A stretch of DNA of 64,000 nt from Desmodus rotundus. Lineage: Eukaryota > Chordata > Mammalia > Chiroptera > Phyllostomidae. The position numbers were made by a program, and so were the translations under genes. The DNA lies in NCBI RefSeq assembly GCF_022682495.2, contig NC_071399.1, positions 53,622,873-53,686,872 of the forward strand, given 5' to 3'. How positions within the stretch are numbered: the stretch's first letter is position 1; each line of letters begins with the position of its first letter. Shown here in pieces: positions 44,224-55,609 of the stretch. Below the pieces are notes generated by a model. It was not told where the DNA came from. It worked only from the letters and a program-made list of their open reading frames with translations, and made no database searches.

Positions 44224-46239
44224 ATGCAGTCCCGGGAAGACGCCCCGCGCTCCCGCCGCCTTGCCAGTCCTCGTGGTGGGAAACGACCTAAAAGGATTCA
44301 GAAGCCCACGGTTTCGGCTTTTTTCACGGGCCCGGAAGAGCTGAAGGACACAGCTCATTCTGCAGCCCTGCTGGCACAGCTCAAGTCCTTCTATGATGCG
44401 CGGCTGCTGTGTGATGTGACTATCGAGGTGGTAACACCTGGCAGTGGGCCTGGCACAGGCCGTCTCTTCCCTTGCAACCGCAATGTGCTGGCTGCCGCAT
44501 GTCCCTACTTCAAGAGCATGTTCACCGGCGGCATGTACGAGAGCCAGCAGGCGAATGTGACCATGCACGATGTGGATGCCGAGTCCTTTGAGGTGTTGGT
44601 CGAATACTGCTACACGGGTCGTGTGTCGCTGAGTGAAGCCAATGTGGAGCGCCTTTATGCCGCCTCTGACATGCTACAGCTCGAGTACGTGCGGGAAGCC
44701 TGTGCCTCCTTTCTAGCCCGCCGCCTTGACCTGGCTAACTGCACCGCCATCTTCAAGTTCGCCGATGCCTTTGGCCATCGCAAGTTGCGATCACAGGCCC
44801 AGTCTTTTATAGCCCACAATTTCAAGCAGCTCAGCCGGATGGGTCCGATTCGGGAGGAGACTCTGGCAGATCTGACTCTGGCCCAGCTGCTGGCTGTCCT
44901 GCGCTTGGATAGTCTAAACATAGAGCAGGAGCAGACAGTGTGTCACGTGGCCATGCAGTGGTTGGAGGCGGCTCCCAAGGAACGGGGTCCCTGTGCTGCA
45001 GAAGTCTTCAAGTGTGTCCGTTGGACACACTTCACTGATGAAGATCAGGATTACCTGAAAGGGCTGCTGACCAACACCACTGTGAACAAGTACTGTCTGG
45101 ACCTTGTTGAAGGGGCCCTGCAGATGCGATATGGTGACATGTTGTACAAGTCTGTGACTTTGTCAAAGCCAGGCTGTAGCAGCAGCAGCTCTTTGGTATC
45201 CACAGCAGAAAATCCACCCCAGAGGTTGGGTGTGTGTGCTAAGAAGATGGTGATCTTCTTTGGCCACCCTAGAGATCCCTTTCTGTGCTGTGACCCATAC
45301 TCTGGTGATATTTACAAAGTGCCGTCACCTTTGACCTGCCTTGCTCACACTCGGACTGTAACCACCCTAGCAGTCTGTATCTCTCCGGACCATGATATCT
45401 ATCTAGCTGCCCAGCCAAGGAAAGACCTCTGGGTGTATAAACCAGCCCAGAATAGTTGGCAGCAACTTGCAGATCGCTTGCTCTGTCGTGAGGGCATGGA
45501 TGTGGCCTACCTCAATGGCTACATTTACATTTTGGGTGGGCGAGACCCTATCACTGGACTTAAATTGAAGGAAGTGGAATGCTACAGTGTTCAGAGGAAC
45601 CAGTGGGCACTGGTGGCTCCACTGCCCCATTCTTTTATCTCCTTTGACCTAATGGTAATTCAGAACTATCTTTATGCTCTCAACAGTAAGCGCATGTTCT
45701 GCTATGATCCTAGCCACAATATGTGGCTGAAGTGTGTTTCCCTTAAGCGCCATGACTTTCAGGAAGCATGTGTCTTTAATGATGAGATATATTGTATCTG
45801 TGACATCCCAGTTATGAAGGTCTACAATCCAGTCAGAGGAGAATGGAGACAGATTAATAATATTCCTTTGGTGTCAGAGACCACCAATTACCGGATCATC
45901 AATCATGACCAAAAATTGTTGCTGATCACCTCACGCACCCCACAGTGGAAAAAGAACCGGGTGACTGTCTATGAATATGACATTAGCGGGGACCAGTGGA
46001 TTAATATAGGTACCACATTAGGCCTCTTCCAATTTGATTCTAACTTTTTTAGCCTCTCAGCTCGTGTTTATCCTTCCTGCCTTGAGCCTGGTCAGAGTTT
46101 CCTCACTGAGGAAGAGGAGATACCAAGTGAATCTAGTACTGAATGGGATTTAGGTGGATTCAGCGAGCTGGATTCGGAGTCAGGAAGTTCGAGTTCTTTA
46201 TCTGATGATGATTTGTGGGTCCAGGTAGCTCCTCAGTGA
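44224..46239 (+). CDS. KBTBD6: Kelch repeat and BTB domain-containing protein 6 (CUL3 adaptor)
   Basis: An intact intronless 671-codon ORF starting in a strong context (gccaccATGC). The BTB domain lies at about residues 48-165 (LLCDVTIEV, CNRNVLAAACPYFKSMF), BACK at about 166-300 (FADAFGHRKL, DLTLAQLLAVLRLDSL), and a kelch beta-propeller at about 340-620 (YILGGRDPITG, CYDPSHNMW). A Ser/Asp-rich tail (655-664) leads to WVQV at 665-668, an ATG8-interacting motif. In human, KBTBD6 pairs with KBTBD7 and CUL3 to ubiquitylate TIAM1 with help from GABARAP proteins. The BTB and BACK parts would bind CUL3, the kelch part the substrate. Human KBTBD6 is 674 and KBTBD7 684 residues, as recalled. The C-terminus ending VAPQ favours KBTBD6, and the short serine run (319-323) explains the lower length. 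KBTBD7 itself is the main alternative. Strong codon integrity against surrounding debris supports function. Confidence 0.93.
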   Translation: MQSREDAPRSRRLASPRGGKRPKRIQKPTVSAFFTGPEELKDTAHSAALLAQLKSFYDARLLCDVTIEVVTPGSGPGTGRLFPCNRNVLAAACPYFKSMFTGGMYESQQANVTMHDVDAESFEVLVEYCYTGRVSLSEANVERLYAASDMLQLEYVREACASFLARRLDLANCTAIFKFADAFGHRKLRSQAQSFIAHNFKQLSRMGPIREETLADLTLAQLLAVLRLDSLNIEQEQTVCHVAMQWLEAAPKERGPCAAEVFKCVRWTHFTDEDQDYLKGLLTNTTVNKYCLDLVEGALQMRYGDMLYKSVTLSKPGCSSSSSLVSTAENPPQRLGVCAKKMVIFFGHPRDPFLCCDPYSGDIYKVPSPLTCLAHTRTVTTLAVCISPDHDIYLAAQPRKDLWVYKPAQNSWQQLADRLLCREGMDVAYLNGYIYILGGRDPITGLKLKEVECYSVQRNQWALVAPLPHSFISFDLMVIQNYLYALNSKRMFCYDPSHNMWLKCVSLKRHDFQEACVFNDEIYCICDIPVMKVYNPVRGEWRQINNIPLVSETTNYRIINHDQKLLLITSRTPQWKKNRVTVYEYDISGDQWINIGTTLGLFQFDSNFFSLSARVYPSCLEPGQSFLTEEEEIPSESSTEWDLGGFSELDSESGSSSSLSDDDLWVQVAPQ

Positions 46240-49000
46240 TATGCACAGGATCAGCAGTTTGTTGTAGATAGGTTGAGACACTAGGGTGTTTTACTGCTTT
46301 GGAAAGTATCTTAAAGAAATACCCTTTCCCTTTACAGGAAAAAAAAATGGTTGATTGATTTCAGGTTTTGTTTAGAAAAGGTATTGTTTGAATACTAATG
46401 TAATTTAACAGAGAATTTAACCACTTCAAAAATAAACCTATTTAATAATTTACTGTTCTAAAAGTCCAGTATTGATTTGATTGCATAGTATGTTTATGTT
46501 TGATTATGCTAATTTTGCCTTACATTTTGTTTAGTGCCGCAAGTACAGTTACTGGAATTTTTAATTTTATAACAGAAAACTGAGTGGACAGGAATTACTA
46601 GATATGGTTTTAAAAATATATATTTTCCTTGAGAATGTAGTAGATTTCCAAAACTTTTAAACTGTGGATTTTTACAAAGTATATTCTAACTTAAATATAG
46701 TTTCCTAAGTTTTAGTTTAGTTACCTCCTTTTTTGTGAAGAAAAAAATGCACATATGTTTAATGTGACTGAATGCTGATTTGTAATGTGACTGAATGTAA
46801 TACTTTACAGAATGGCATTCACTGATAGTAAAAACAAATAAACCAGGATTTTACTGTTGGAAAAGAATTTTCAGTTTTAAATTTGTAATATAAAATGTGT
46901 ATTTGCAAATAGTGACCAATTTTTCATCTAAAAATATTCCATTCTAGCACTGTCACCAATCACCTACAAAGCTTAAAAAAACAAAAAAAAACCAGTAATT
47001 TGCTTTGTAGGTTCATGTTTTTTCATCTCTACTTGGTACATGCTTCATTGAATCAGAGGAATAATCCTTTTTTCACTGGACATGATTGTGTAAATTTTTG
47101 TCCATTGTCTTAAACAGTTGTGATTCTTAAAATATTTTGGCTGTATAGTTTTAGTGTTCATCTTAGAAGATCGGTCAGCAAGATGTGATTATTCTTTACT
47201 GTTTTGTGAGGTAATACTGGTTTTGAAAATATGTATAAGCTAAGAACAGTATTTTATTGATTAGTAGTTATTGTATCTATCAATTATAAAATCAGATGCC
47301 AGAAAAGAACTTTAAAACTTTAAGTTTTAAGTATAGAACTGTTTTGTGTAGCACTGAAATACTGTCTGTTTTGTAAGTCACTAAATGTTACTATCAGCTT
47401 AAAGGTATTTTTGTATTAAAAGTTTACAGTTAAATAACATAAGTGGATGATGGCATTTGGGGCCAGTAGTGAAAGTATATTTCGTCTAAAATATTTCCCT
47501 AAGCAGTGGTACACATGGTTATTTTATTAGGGTATTTGTATCTCATCTGTGTTTCTCCGTGAATCAATGTTCCAATCTTTGTTTCTGTCACTGTATGTAA
47601 GAAAAAGTCCAGAAATAGAGACTACATCACATACAACTGACATTGTTAAATACAAGAAAATATAAATGCTTAATTCCCTCTTAAGGTTTACTAGATATGG
47701 TTGTCATTATTCATATACATAATAAATGACCAGATGCTTATAGTGTTTAAAACTTTCTATACCCAATTAGAATTATCTTCATTTAGTAACATGCTAGTTC
47801 CTCTTCTATGTGTATTTGCTGGCAACAGAATGCTAAACTAACATTTCATACACCCTGGCAGAGTGCTAAGGAGTGTGCTCTCACAGTTGGGAAACTGAAT
47901 TTTTGAATGAAATACCATAGGGTGAAAATGAACAGACGGCAACATACAAGGTTTTAAAAAAAGTCTTCTCAGCCATTTTTATTGGCCATTTTAAGAGTCT
48001 ACAGAACATTCCTGTTTAACATTTTTAGTGAAATAAGATGCTTCCTTAGCAGTATGTGTTCTTTTAAAAGATCAGACATGCATTTAGTTGGCTAAGGCTA
48101 AATTATGTTCCATTTGCCATCAAGGGTGTTATAAGCACTGTACTTAACGCAAAGCTTTTTCTCGGTAGTGTTATTTTTGACCAACTTTTTCTTTTCCAGT
48201 AACCTCTTTTGATAGCTTTTTTTTTCATGTTGAAATAGGGCATTGTTGATTTCATCCGTATTATCCATCTGTATAACTAAGGTATGCAACCAGTTTATAA
48301 AAGATTCTCCAATTTGTCATTTTCAACCTTTCATTTAAAATCTAAGACAAATGGTAGTAATATCTTCATTAACAAAGAGGTTTCTTGGGAAGAGTTTTGG
48401 TTTTGTGATATGTTTATGTGAATTAGGGAATAGATGTTAACCATTATTTTATAGGTAAGTGATTTGTATATGATTAGTTACAAATAAAACTGGTACTAAA
48501 ACCCTGACTTTCTGACTTTTTAATTCAATGTTTCTGCTGAATGTATACAACCTTGTGCAGTGAATGATACAACTAGCAGTGCTGAAATCCCTTCTTAACA
48601 GAAAAGCACCCTTGTCTCAGTTTTCCAATTCATCACTACATCTTTTAGCAAATTCTCAATATAGTATTGTTTGCAGGACTCCTATTATTTATTAGATTCA
48701 GAATTACCTTAATTATCTTGTGTATCTGTTTCTGTACTCTGAAAAGCTCAAAGGGCCCAAATTTTTGCAAGTTCTTTTTAGTTCAAATGATGTGGCATTA
48801 AGGTTTCCAAAAGGATGAAATAGGAATTAATTTAGCAATTAGCTTGTCTATGTATGGATTAAATGTTGAAATTAATTTTTCATTTTTAGTTGAGCAGGAA
48901 TTTAAAAATTGTTCATACATGATCTTGTTGAGAATCTCGGGAAAGCTTTTGATATATTCCCCCCCAAGGCAAATATTTATAATTTAATATTTTAATATTT
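46240..49000 (+). other. AT-rich 3' flank / likely 3'UTR of KBTBD6
   Basis: The sequence following the stop codon is AT-rich, free of SINEs and L1s to about 49 kb. Candidate polyadenylation hexamers AATAAA are at 46431-46436, 46837-46842, 47721-47726 and 48483-48488. I cannot tell which is used. The lack of repeats over nearly 3 kb, unlike all other parts of the window, fits a transcribed and constrained 3'UTR. Confidence 0.6.
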
Positions 49001-50050
49001 TCAATTATTTATGACACTCGAAGCTCATCAGACCCAAAGTAAGTGCACTGTGGCAGTCTCTCTTTCCCATACCCGCTTAAAAACTTCCACACCCTCTTCA
49101 TCATTCTAACTAACTTTAAAAGAACATTTATTTTAGTAAATTTGATAAAGCAGGATAGTATTAACAGGCAGAATTACTTATAGAAAATGTGACTATCAGT
49201 AGAGTCCCAAGAAAATTAATATTATTTTTAGAACCAAAAAGAGGGTTCAGTGTATACAAACCAATTTAAAAGTAATATAAAAATGTAATTAAAAAGATCC
49301 TGTTCACAAAATCTGCCAAACCCCAGAGTACCATGGAAGTAATAGGTTTTGTGCAGAGTAGGGAGAAGGACCCCCTCCTTGACTCTGAGCCAGATGTCTC
49401 CTGGGTCTGTTTCATCAAACTTCTATTCCTCACATCTTTAAACCTTGAGGACTCAACATGGTCTGAAGCATAGGGAAAGAAGGGAACATATGTTTTGCAT
49501 AACATTCTGTCTATATCTGAGACGTATTTTCTCCTAAAGCAGCTTGTGGGAGTCACCTATCTCTACTGGAGTCAAACTTGTACATTCTTACCCCTAAAGC
49601 TAAAACTTGCTTAGAACCACCATCTTGCAATCAGGAATATTTTGGGGGGATACATTACTCATTAATTCTGGGAACACTAGTTAAAAAGGACTTTATGTAA
49701 ATATAGGCAGAGTATTTCTTCCAAAACAGGTACGTTTGTGCGTTAAAGAAAGAGAAGAGCTTGGACTCTCAGTTGTAAATATTTCCTTAATTTAGATCAT
49801 CTTAAGAAGATAAAGTAGAATTTTTTGCCCATTGTAACTGAAAAATCCAGCAATGTCATTTACTTAAGGCACAGCCTCAACCAGACAGAATCTCAGTGTC
49901 TTCAGGGCTTTCTTTGTACAGACAAGATATTACAGATATCTTCTCTCACTTTATACATTAGTTAGGAGCTAGGTGTGGTTATACATACAGAGACTTGACT
50001 GTTTTAATAAGATAGACATTTCTCATATAAAAGTTCAATCTATTATGTTA
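49001..50050. other. No recognisable feature
   Basis: AT-rich non-coding sequence. The 96-codon minus-strand frame at 49266-49556 has no recognised similarity and could be an old LTR fragment. Confidence 0.45.
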
Positions 50051-50395
50051 GCCCTGATTTAGAAACCATCTGAGTTCAGGCTTTCCTGTTTTCCTGTTCT
50101 GCTCTGCTTAGGAGTGTTGTCCTGGTCCACATGGTACAAGCTGGTTCACCCTTGTGTTCATATTCTAGTCATGAGGAAGTGGGGAAGGAGGTGGGACATG
50201 ACTCTTTCCTGTAAGGGAAGTTGGGCACGTGGTATTGGTCAGATGTTAACCACATGGTCACACCTCATTGCAATGGTGCTTTGGAGAGGCAGTTTTTATT
50301 CTGGGTTAACATGTATATAGTTAAAATTCAGGGATTCCTTATTAAATGCAGGAGAAAAGCTGTTAGGTTAAATAGCAATCTGCCATACCATGTGT
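50050..50395 (+). repeat. Ancient interspersed repeat, copy 2 (same family as 530-907)
   Basis: It shares with the copy at 530-907 the ordered landmarks gttgtcct, cacatggt/cacacct, a gctttg/ctgggaac-type block and a terminal cagggattc...ttattaaa. It is heavily diverged, which fits an old mammalian repeat. Confidence 0.45.
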
Positions 50396-50911
50396 CAGGC
50401 CAGATTTTATCACATGGCAGCCAAAGTGATAGCACCATCCAAGGAGTTACTACAGTTGACACAACATGGACCGGCCTCCCACTCAGGAAAGACTTAAGAT
50501 AGCTTCCTAGGCTCTTGCTGTTGCTTTGTACAGAAGAGGTAAGGGCACTTGACCTTGTTTTCATTACATAAACTTAATAGACTGTTGCATATTGGTACCC
50601 TAGATCATGAACCAAAGTCTAGGAATGTTCCAACTTCCTAAAAGGAAAGAAAACTGAAAAATGGCTTTGTATAGTCAATTGCACTATTAATTATCTTAAC
50701 AAATGTTATTTCTGTTAAATAAATAAGAGATATAAGAATTAATAGAGTAATAAAAACTGATAATTTCTCAGAGCAAGCTAGTCTATTTAGCAACATTCTA
50801 GCATTTTCTGTGCCTAGATCATTTGTGCTATGTGAATGTAATCTACTCCCCTCCCCCTGTGTTGAAATGCAGACCATTAACCACAACAGTCTACTCAAAC
50901 CTTAGTTTCTT

Positions 50912-51020
50912 GTGCTTGCTTTGGCAGCACATGTACTAAAATTGGAAGAATACAGAGAAGATTAACATGGTCCCTGAGCAAGGATGACATGCAAATTCAT
51001 GAAATGTTCCATATATTTTT
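50912..51020 (+). pseudogene. U6 snRNA pseudogene (RNU6-type)
   Basis: It starts GTGCTTGCTTTGGCAGCACA and spans the full U6 length to CCATATATTTTT. The ACAGAGA box (50952-50958) and AGCAAGGATGACA are kept. About ten differences from U6 are mostly C-to-T or G-to-A at CpG sites, as in aged retrocopies. I see no proximal sequence element or TATA box at the expected spacing upstream. It is followed by a short A-rich stretch. Confidence 0.93.
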
Positions 51021-52545
51021 TAAAAACTTTATTGATGAATTCTTATAATGACTTCAGGTTAATCATGTCCCATTTTGTGTTTGTGAATAATTGCTTCTGT
51101 CATGTATGTGATATAACTTTTATCATTATAATTTTCATTACAGATACACATAGTTATTTTAAAAACACACTCAACCTTTGTTTTCGTAAAGAATCCTAAC
51201 CTCTGCCAGCAAATGAGGAGTAAGTAATATTTCAGTTGTAGTTCTGTTTCTATTCTTATATTAACAAAGACTATAAGACTCCATTTTCTGTTTCACTTCT
51301 ACTAAATCTCTTAGAAGCCTAAGGGCAAGAATTTAAATACATGCTGTGACTGGGTTCTTCTCCATGAATTTGTACATATACTGCTTGTTTAGTATCACAG
51401 TCCCATTGCTTTCTCTCTTGTAGGGCCTTCCTCACATGCTGGAATTACTCAGTTTATTGATTTGTTTACTCTTTATTATTTGTCTCCTACACTAGAATGT
51501 GCCCTCCATCATGGAAGGACCACATCTTTTTTCCCCCACAGGTCCTAACATAGAGCCAGGAACAGTATAGGTGCTGTATGAATATTTGAACAAAGAAATA
51601 AATGTATTTGGTGCTTGCTTGCATTTATATGAGAAACCATTGCATTTAGAGTTCTCATCTTTCAGTCAATTTTCCAGCTTTGAGGGAGAGCTATTATTAA
51701 ACACTGTACCCTGGTTGTCATAGCAACCCTCTGGCCTCCAGAGCTACAGGTTATTTCAAATGGGTATATTCTGCTAGACTACCAAACACTCAGTATTTTC
51801 AATTATGGGGTAATGCTGTTATTATAAATCACATTTCTCACAGTATATATTTCTCTGTCTTTTATAAAAATGGTGAAGAATTAGGAAGTAAAATATGTTC
51901 AAACCAATGCAAGCTTGGGAAAATAAAGCAGTATGACACACATCTCTGTTCCTAACCCTTTCATATTCCTTCAAGTTCTTCACCTTTTCATAAGCACCTG
52001 TGAATTCATTGGGTTTTCTGTCCATGTGTTTAAGAAAGTTTTGAAAGCTAATTGCTATAAAACAAACTCTAAAGAGCTCTGATAGAGCTTGTGTTTTTCT
52101 CTTCTTTGCTCATTTCTTAAATTTCATGTTAAATTAGTAAATGACAGTAGTGTTACAAAAATTGAGATTTGCTCTAAAAAGGTCCAAAATCAGGTACTTC
52201 CCTCCCCCATTCCTTCCACTCATATTTTAGTGATAGGAAGTGAGACGGGTTATAGTAAACTGAATTAGTCATCATAGAAAACTTATTATTATCAGTTCAA
52301 TAAAACAGGGCACATATGGGCCCTCAACCAGCCATGAATGTAGTTTTTAAAAGGCAGAGTCTATTTTCTAATGGTGGATATTCTAAGGGGATTTTACTTG
52401 TATGTTTTGCTATATTTTCTCTTCTGCAAGTTTTGGTCACATGTACTAGGGAGAGTCAGGAGCCACCCAGGTCCAACATAGATCCCATAATAATTATTTC
52501 ATTACACTCTTGCTCTGTGCAGTTCTAATTGTAATACCGATCAGT
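51021..52545. other. Repeat-poor, AT-rich intergenic sequence
   Basis: No gene, SINE or L1 recognised. Frames are 71 codons or less. Confidence 0.5.
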
Positions 52546-52784
52546 AAACAATTGCATGACTTGGCCTAACTGGGTAGTTCAGTTGGTTAGAACGTCACCT
52601 CAGTAGCCAAGGTTGTGGATTCGATCTTCAGTTAGCACACATACAAGACTCAAACGATGAATGCATAAAAGTGAAACAACAAATTGGTGTTTTCTCTCCC
52701 TTCCTCTCTCTCTAAAGTCAATTTTTTATTATTACTGCTATGTATCAAGACCATTGAGGCCCCAGTGATCTGATTTTATTTTTT

Positions 52785-52823
52785 TAAAGATTTATTTATT
52801 TATTTATTTATTTATTTATATTT
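52785..52823. repeat. (TTTA)n tail repeat
   Basis: About nine ttta units in a row form the antisense poly(A)-derived tail of HAL1-like element G. Confidence 0.9.
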
Positions 52824-53758
52824 TATTGATTATGCTACTACAGTTGTCCCATTGTTTTCTCCCCTTTATCGCCCCTCTGACTTTTACCACCCCACCCTCC
52901 AGCGTTCTCCCCTCCCTTAGTTCATGTCCATGGGTTGTACATATAAGTTCTTTGGCTTCTCTATTTCCTATACTATTCTTAATCTCCCCCTGTCTATTTT
53001 GTACCTCCAGTTACAATTCTTATTCCCTGTAACTTTCCTCCCTCTTCTCCCCCTCACCACTGATAACCATCCATGTGCATGTGATCTCCATTTCTGTGAT
53101 CTGTTCCTGTTCTAGTTGTTTGCTTAGTTTTTGTTTTTGTTTTTTAGGATCAGTTGTTGATAGTTATGAGATTGTTGTCATTTTACTGTTCATAGTTTTG
53201 ATTATCTTCTTTTTCTTGGATAAGTCCCTTTAATATTTCATTTACTAAGGGCTGGTAATGATGAACTCCTTTAATTTGACCTTATCTGGGAAGCACTTTA
53301 CCTCTCCTTCCATTCTAAATGATAGCTTTGCTGGATAGAATAATCTTGGATGTAGGTCCTTGCCTTTCATGACTTGGAATACTTCTTTCCAGCTCCTTCT
53401 TGCTTGCAAGTTTTCTTTTGAGAGATCAGCTGATAGTCTTATGGGAACTCCTTTGTAGGTAACTGTCTCCTTTTCTCTTACTGCTTTTAAGATTCTCTCC
53501 TTCTCTTTAATCATGGGTAATGTAATTTTGATGTGTCTTGGTGCGTTCCTCCTTGGGTCCAACTTCTTTGGGAGTCTCTGAGCTTCCTGGACTTCTTGGA
53601 AGTCTATTTCCTTCGCTAGATTGGGGAAGTTTTCATTCATTATTCAAGTAAGTTTTCAATATCTTATACTTCCTCTTCTCTTTCTGGCATCCCTATGACT
53701 CGGATGTTGGAACACTTAAAGTTGTCCCAGAGTTTCCAAAACCTCTCCTTGTTTTTTT

Positions 53759-55609
53759 AAAAAATATATTTATTGATTATGCTATTACAGTTGTCCCATT
53801 TCCCCCCTTCACTCCACTCCATCCTGCCCACCCCCTCCTTCCCACATTACCCCCCCCCCCCCGACTATAGTTCATGTCCATGGGTCATATTTATAAGTTC
53901 TTTGGCTTCTACATTTCCTACACTATTCTTACCCTCCCCCTGTCTATTTTCCACCTATCATCTATGCTACTTATTCTCTGTACCTTTCCCCGCCCTCTAC
54001 CCCTCACTCCCCTCTTGATAACCCTCCATTGATCTCCATTTCTGTGGTTCTGTTCCTGTTCTAGTTGTTTGCTTTAAGTGTGGTTGTTAATAAGTGTGAG
54101 TTTGCTGTCATTTTTACTGTTCCTATTTTTTATCTTCTTTTTCTTAGGTAAGTCCCTTTAACATTTCATATAATAAGGGCTTTATGGTGATGAACTCCTT
54201 GAACTTGACCTTATCTGGGCAGCACTTTATCTTCCCTTCCATTCTAAATGATAGCTTTGCTGGATACAGGAATCTTGGATGTAGGCCCTTGCCTTTCATG
54301 ACTTGGAATACTTCTTGCCAGCCCCTTCTTGCCTGTAAGGTCTGTTTTGAGAAATCAGCTGATAGTCTTACGGGCACTCCTTTGTAGGTAACTGTGTCCT
54401 TTTCTCTTGCTGCTTCTAAGATTCTCTCCTTCTGTGTAATCTTGGGTAACTTAATGATGATGTGCCTTGGTGTGTTCCTCCTTGGGTCCAACTTCTTTGG
54501 AACTCTCTGAGCTTCCTGGACTTCCTGGAAGTCTATTTCCTTTGCCAGATTAGGAAAGGAAAGTCTATTGCCTTTTCCAGTTCTCCTTCATTATTTGTTC
54601 AAATAAGTTTTCAATTTTTTGTTCTTCCTCTTCTCCTTCTGGCACCCCTATAATTCAGATGTTGGAACGTTTCAAGATGTCCTGGCGGTTCCTAAGCCTC
54701 TCCTCATTTTTCTGAATTCTTCTTTCTTCATTCTTTTCTGGTTGGATGTTTCTTTCTTCTTTCTGGTCCACACCATTGATTTGAGTCCCAGTTTCCTTCA
54801 CATCACTATTGGTTCCCTGTACATTTTCCTTTGTTTCTCTCAGCATAGCCTTCATTTTCTCATCTAATTTGTGACCAAATTCAACCAATTCTGTGAGCAT
54901 CCTGATGATCAGTGTTTTGAACTGTGCATCTGATAGGTTGGCTATCTCTTTGTTGCTTAGTTGTATTTTTTCTGGAGCTTTGCTCTATTCTTTCATTTGG
55001 GCCATTTTTTTTTTTTTTTTGTCTTGGTGCGCCTGTTATGTAAAGAGGTGGAGCTTTAGGTGTTCACTGGGGTGGGGCAATGCTGGTCTCTGTGCTGTGG
55101 CACTGTACCTGGGGGAGGGTCCGAGAGGCAGCGATGGCGCCTGGTCCACTCTGTGCCGGATTTCAGTCACTCCCTGTGCTACCCATAATCAAACTGGGCC
55201 CCTCTATTGCTGATTCACGAGTGGGTGGGCTTGTGCACGCTCTAGGCCCCTGTGGGTCTCTCCAATGACCTCTCCTGTGAGGCTGGGAGTTTCTCCTGCT
55301 GCCTCCTCAACCCCCACGGGCATTTTCAATCAGAGGTTTGAGGCTTTATTTCCCTGCACTGGAGCCCTGGGTTGCATGGTCTGTTTTGCTCCCTTGGCAG
55401 TTCCTCCCAGGTTATCTATGTGCGAATGTGGTGCCGCAGTGTCTGCTAGCTGCTGTACTGCCTGCCCCCTTCCTGGCCAGCTGCCGCCTTGTCACGAGTC
55501 CTCTCTGCCCCTGCATGTCTCCACCCCTCCTACCAGTCTGGAGTAATGTTTCTTCTTTATCTTCTTGGTTGTTGGACTTCCATACAGTTCGATTTTATGT
55601 CAGTCTTGG
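53759..55609 (-). mobile_element. HAL1-like element J (inner), antisense, slightly 5'-truncated
   Basis: Inserted into the ORF1 of element G within its cttgttttttttgaattc stretch. A short duplication of the type gtttttttt is visible at 53751 and 55610. The minus-strand sequence starts about 90 bp inside the 5' UTR (ccaagactgacataaaatcg). ORF1 is in open pieces 54900-54655 and 54491-54144, interrupted by a small duplication and frameshift near 54550-54590. Confidence 0.85.

Noticed and set aside
44176..44568. 130-codon minus-strand ORF opposite the KBTBD6 start
   Set aside because: It is a shadow of the GC-rich coding strand. No recognisable protein and no separate promoter signals.
49266..49556. 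96-codon minus-strand ORF as a gene
   Set aside because: Composition and context fit a decayed LTR or random frame; no family recognised.
50912..51020. Functional U6 snRNA gene
   Set aside because: About ten substitutions, mostly CpG decay, and no visible upstream proximal element or TATA box.
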